Positions 6,697 through 7,299 of a stretch of DNA of 7,299 nt are shown one piece after another. The DNA lies in contig JARRNO010000168.1 in NCBI GenBank assembly GCA_037384885.1, positions 1 through 7,299 of the forward strand, given 5' to 3'. Both the position numbers and the translations under genes were made by a program. The notes under the pieces were generated by a model. It saw only the letters and a program-made list of their open reading frames with translations. It was not told the origin of the DNA and made no database searches. Each line of letters opens with the position of its first letter. Position 1 is the stretch's first letter. This stretch comes from JARRNO01 sp037384885. Its GTDB lineage: Bacteria > Acidobacteriota > UBA4820 > DSQY01.

Positions 6697-7299
6697 GCAC
6701 CTCCCTTTTTCATTCCGAGGTTGAGCGCATTGCGCACGATCCTGGACGCGTCGACGCTTGATTTCGCCTTGAGCGCCTTGCGCGCGATCTTACGGCACTT
6801 CTGGTACGAAAGTTCGCGGATCGCCGCCTTGACCTCAAGGATGGAAGCAGGCGTCATGGAAAGCTCATCCACTCCCATGCCCAGCAGGAGCGGAGTCATC
6901 ACCGGATCTGACCCCACTTCACCGCAGACCGTGATCTTCAGCTTGTTTTTGTGGGCCACATCGCAAACATGGGACAGGCACGACAGAACGGCCGGGTGCA
7001 TAGGATCATAAAGGGCCGCCACATTTTCATTGTTGCGGTCGCACGCCATGAGATATTGGATCAGGTCGTTCGTGCCGATGCTGAAGAACTGGATATGGGG
7101 GGCAAAGGCCTCCGCTGTCAAGGCCGTGGCGGGAACTTCCACCATAATACCCACCGGGACGTCCGGGTTGAAGGGTATGCCGTTCTTCTGCAATTCCTGC
7201 TTGGCGTCCTCCAGGTGCTGAAGCGCCTGCTGGAGTCATCCACGGTCGTCACCAGGGGGAAAAGAATCGCCAAGTTGGTGCCGACCGCCGCTCGCAGCA
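6693..7299 (-). CDS. ptsI: PTS enzyme I (PEP-protein phosphotransferase), C-terminal part, frameshifted, cut by window edge
   Basis: Enzyme I takes phosphate from PEP and passes it to HPr. Only the C-terminal PEP-binding barrel is present; the rest lies beyond the right edge. Read on the minus strand, 7297-7235 gives LRAAVGTNLAILFPLVTTVDD. The matching continuation (LQQALQHLEDAKQELQKNG) appears only after a shift of one base, then runs to the stop at 6695-6693. Family motifs are VGIMVEVPA, FFSIGTNDLIQYLMACDR (E. coli FFSIGTNDLTQYTLAVDR) and VCGEVGSDP, with the catalytic Cys codon at 6926-6924. About 75 residues follow that Cys, as in enzyme I; PEP synthase is less likely because its motifs and tail differ. 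A nitrogen-PTS paralogue (ptsP) cannot be excluded without the N-terminus. One missing base near 7234/7235 (GACTCC where GACCTCC is expected) breaks the frame; in a draft assembly this may be a sequence error or a real mutation. Confidence 0.85.

Noticed and set aside
6451..7011. Plus-strand open frame of 186 codons across the cupin and enzyme I genes
   Set aside because: Both minus-strand genes match well-known families in this stretch; the plus frame shows no family features.

Overview
The window reads as GC-rich bacterial chromosome with a strong third-position G/C preference and tightly packed genes. The gene content (a Hanks-type kinase with extracytoplasmic PEGA repeats, a selenocysteine-containing SelD, and a PTS enzyme I next to a small phosphomannose-isomerase-type cupin) fits a deltaproteobacterial/Desulfobacterota-like organism. 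That placement is an inference from gene content, not proven. A run of Ns at 4827-4852 marks a scaffold gap, so this is a draft or metagenomic assembly.

Plus strand, 46-6285: four genes form one apparent operon. The first is a membrane-anchored Ser/Thr protein kinase with four PEGA-like repeats (46-1977). It is followed, with overlap, by a predicted exported helical/beta-propeller protein (1919-3058). An ATGA overlap leads into a large exported TPR-PEGA-PDZ-TPR protein (3055-5219), whose coding sequence is interrupted by the assembly gap and continues in another frame after it. Thirteen bases later comes selD (5233-6285), selenophosphate synthetase. Its catalytic site is encoded with an in-frame UGA (5293-5295) followed by a good candidate bacterial SECIS hairpin (5320-5340). 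A naive gene caller would start selD at 5329 and lose its catalytic N-terminus.

Intergenic 6286-6348: a short space between convergent genes, with no convincing terminator.

Minus strand, 7299-6349: the C-terminal third of PTS enzyme I (PEP-protein phosphotransferase) enters from beyond the right edge, with an apparent one-base deletion near 7234/7235. It overlaps by ATGA a 115-residue cupin with the Gln/His/Glu/His metal-ligand pattern of phosphomannose isomerases.

How the genes may work together: the first three form a plausible envelope signalling or assembly unit, with a cytoplasmic kinase linked across the membrane to PEGA repeats and two exported partners. SelD supplies selenophosphate for Sec-tRNA and implies the organism makes selenoproteins. 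Its place at the end of the kinase operon may be co-transcription without shared function. The best-supported unusual points are the recoded selD with its SECIS, the gene split by a mis-sized gap, and the enzyme I frameshift.
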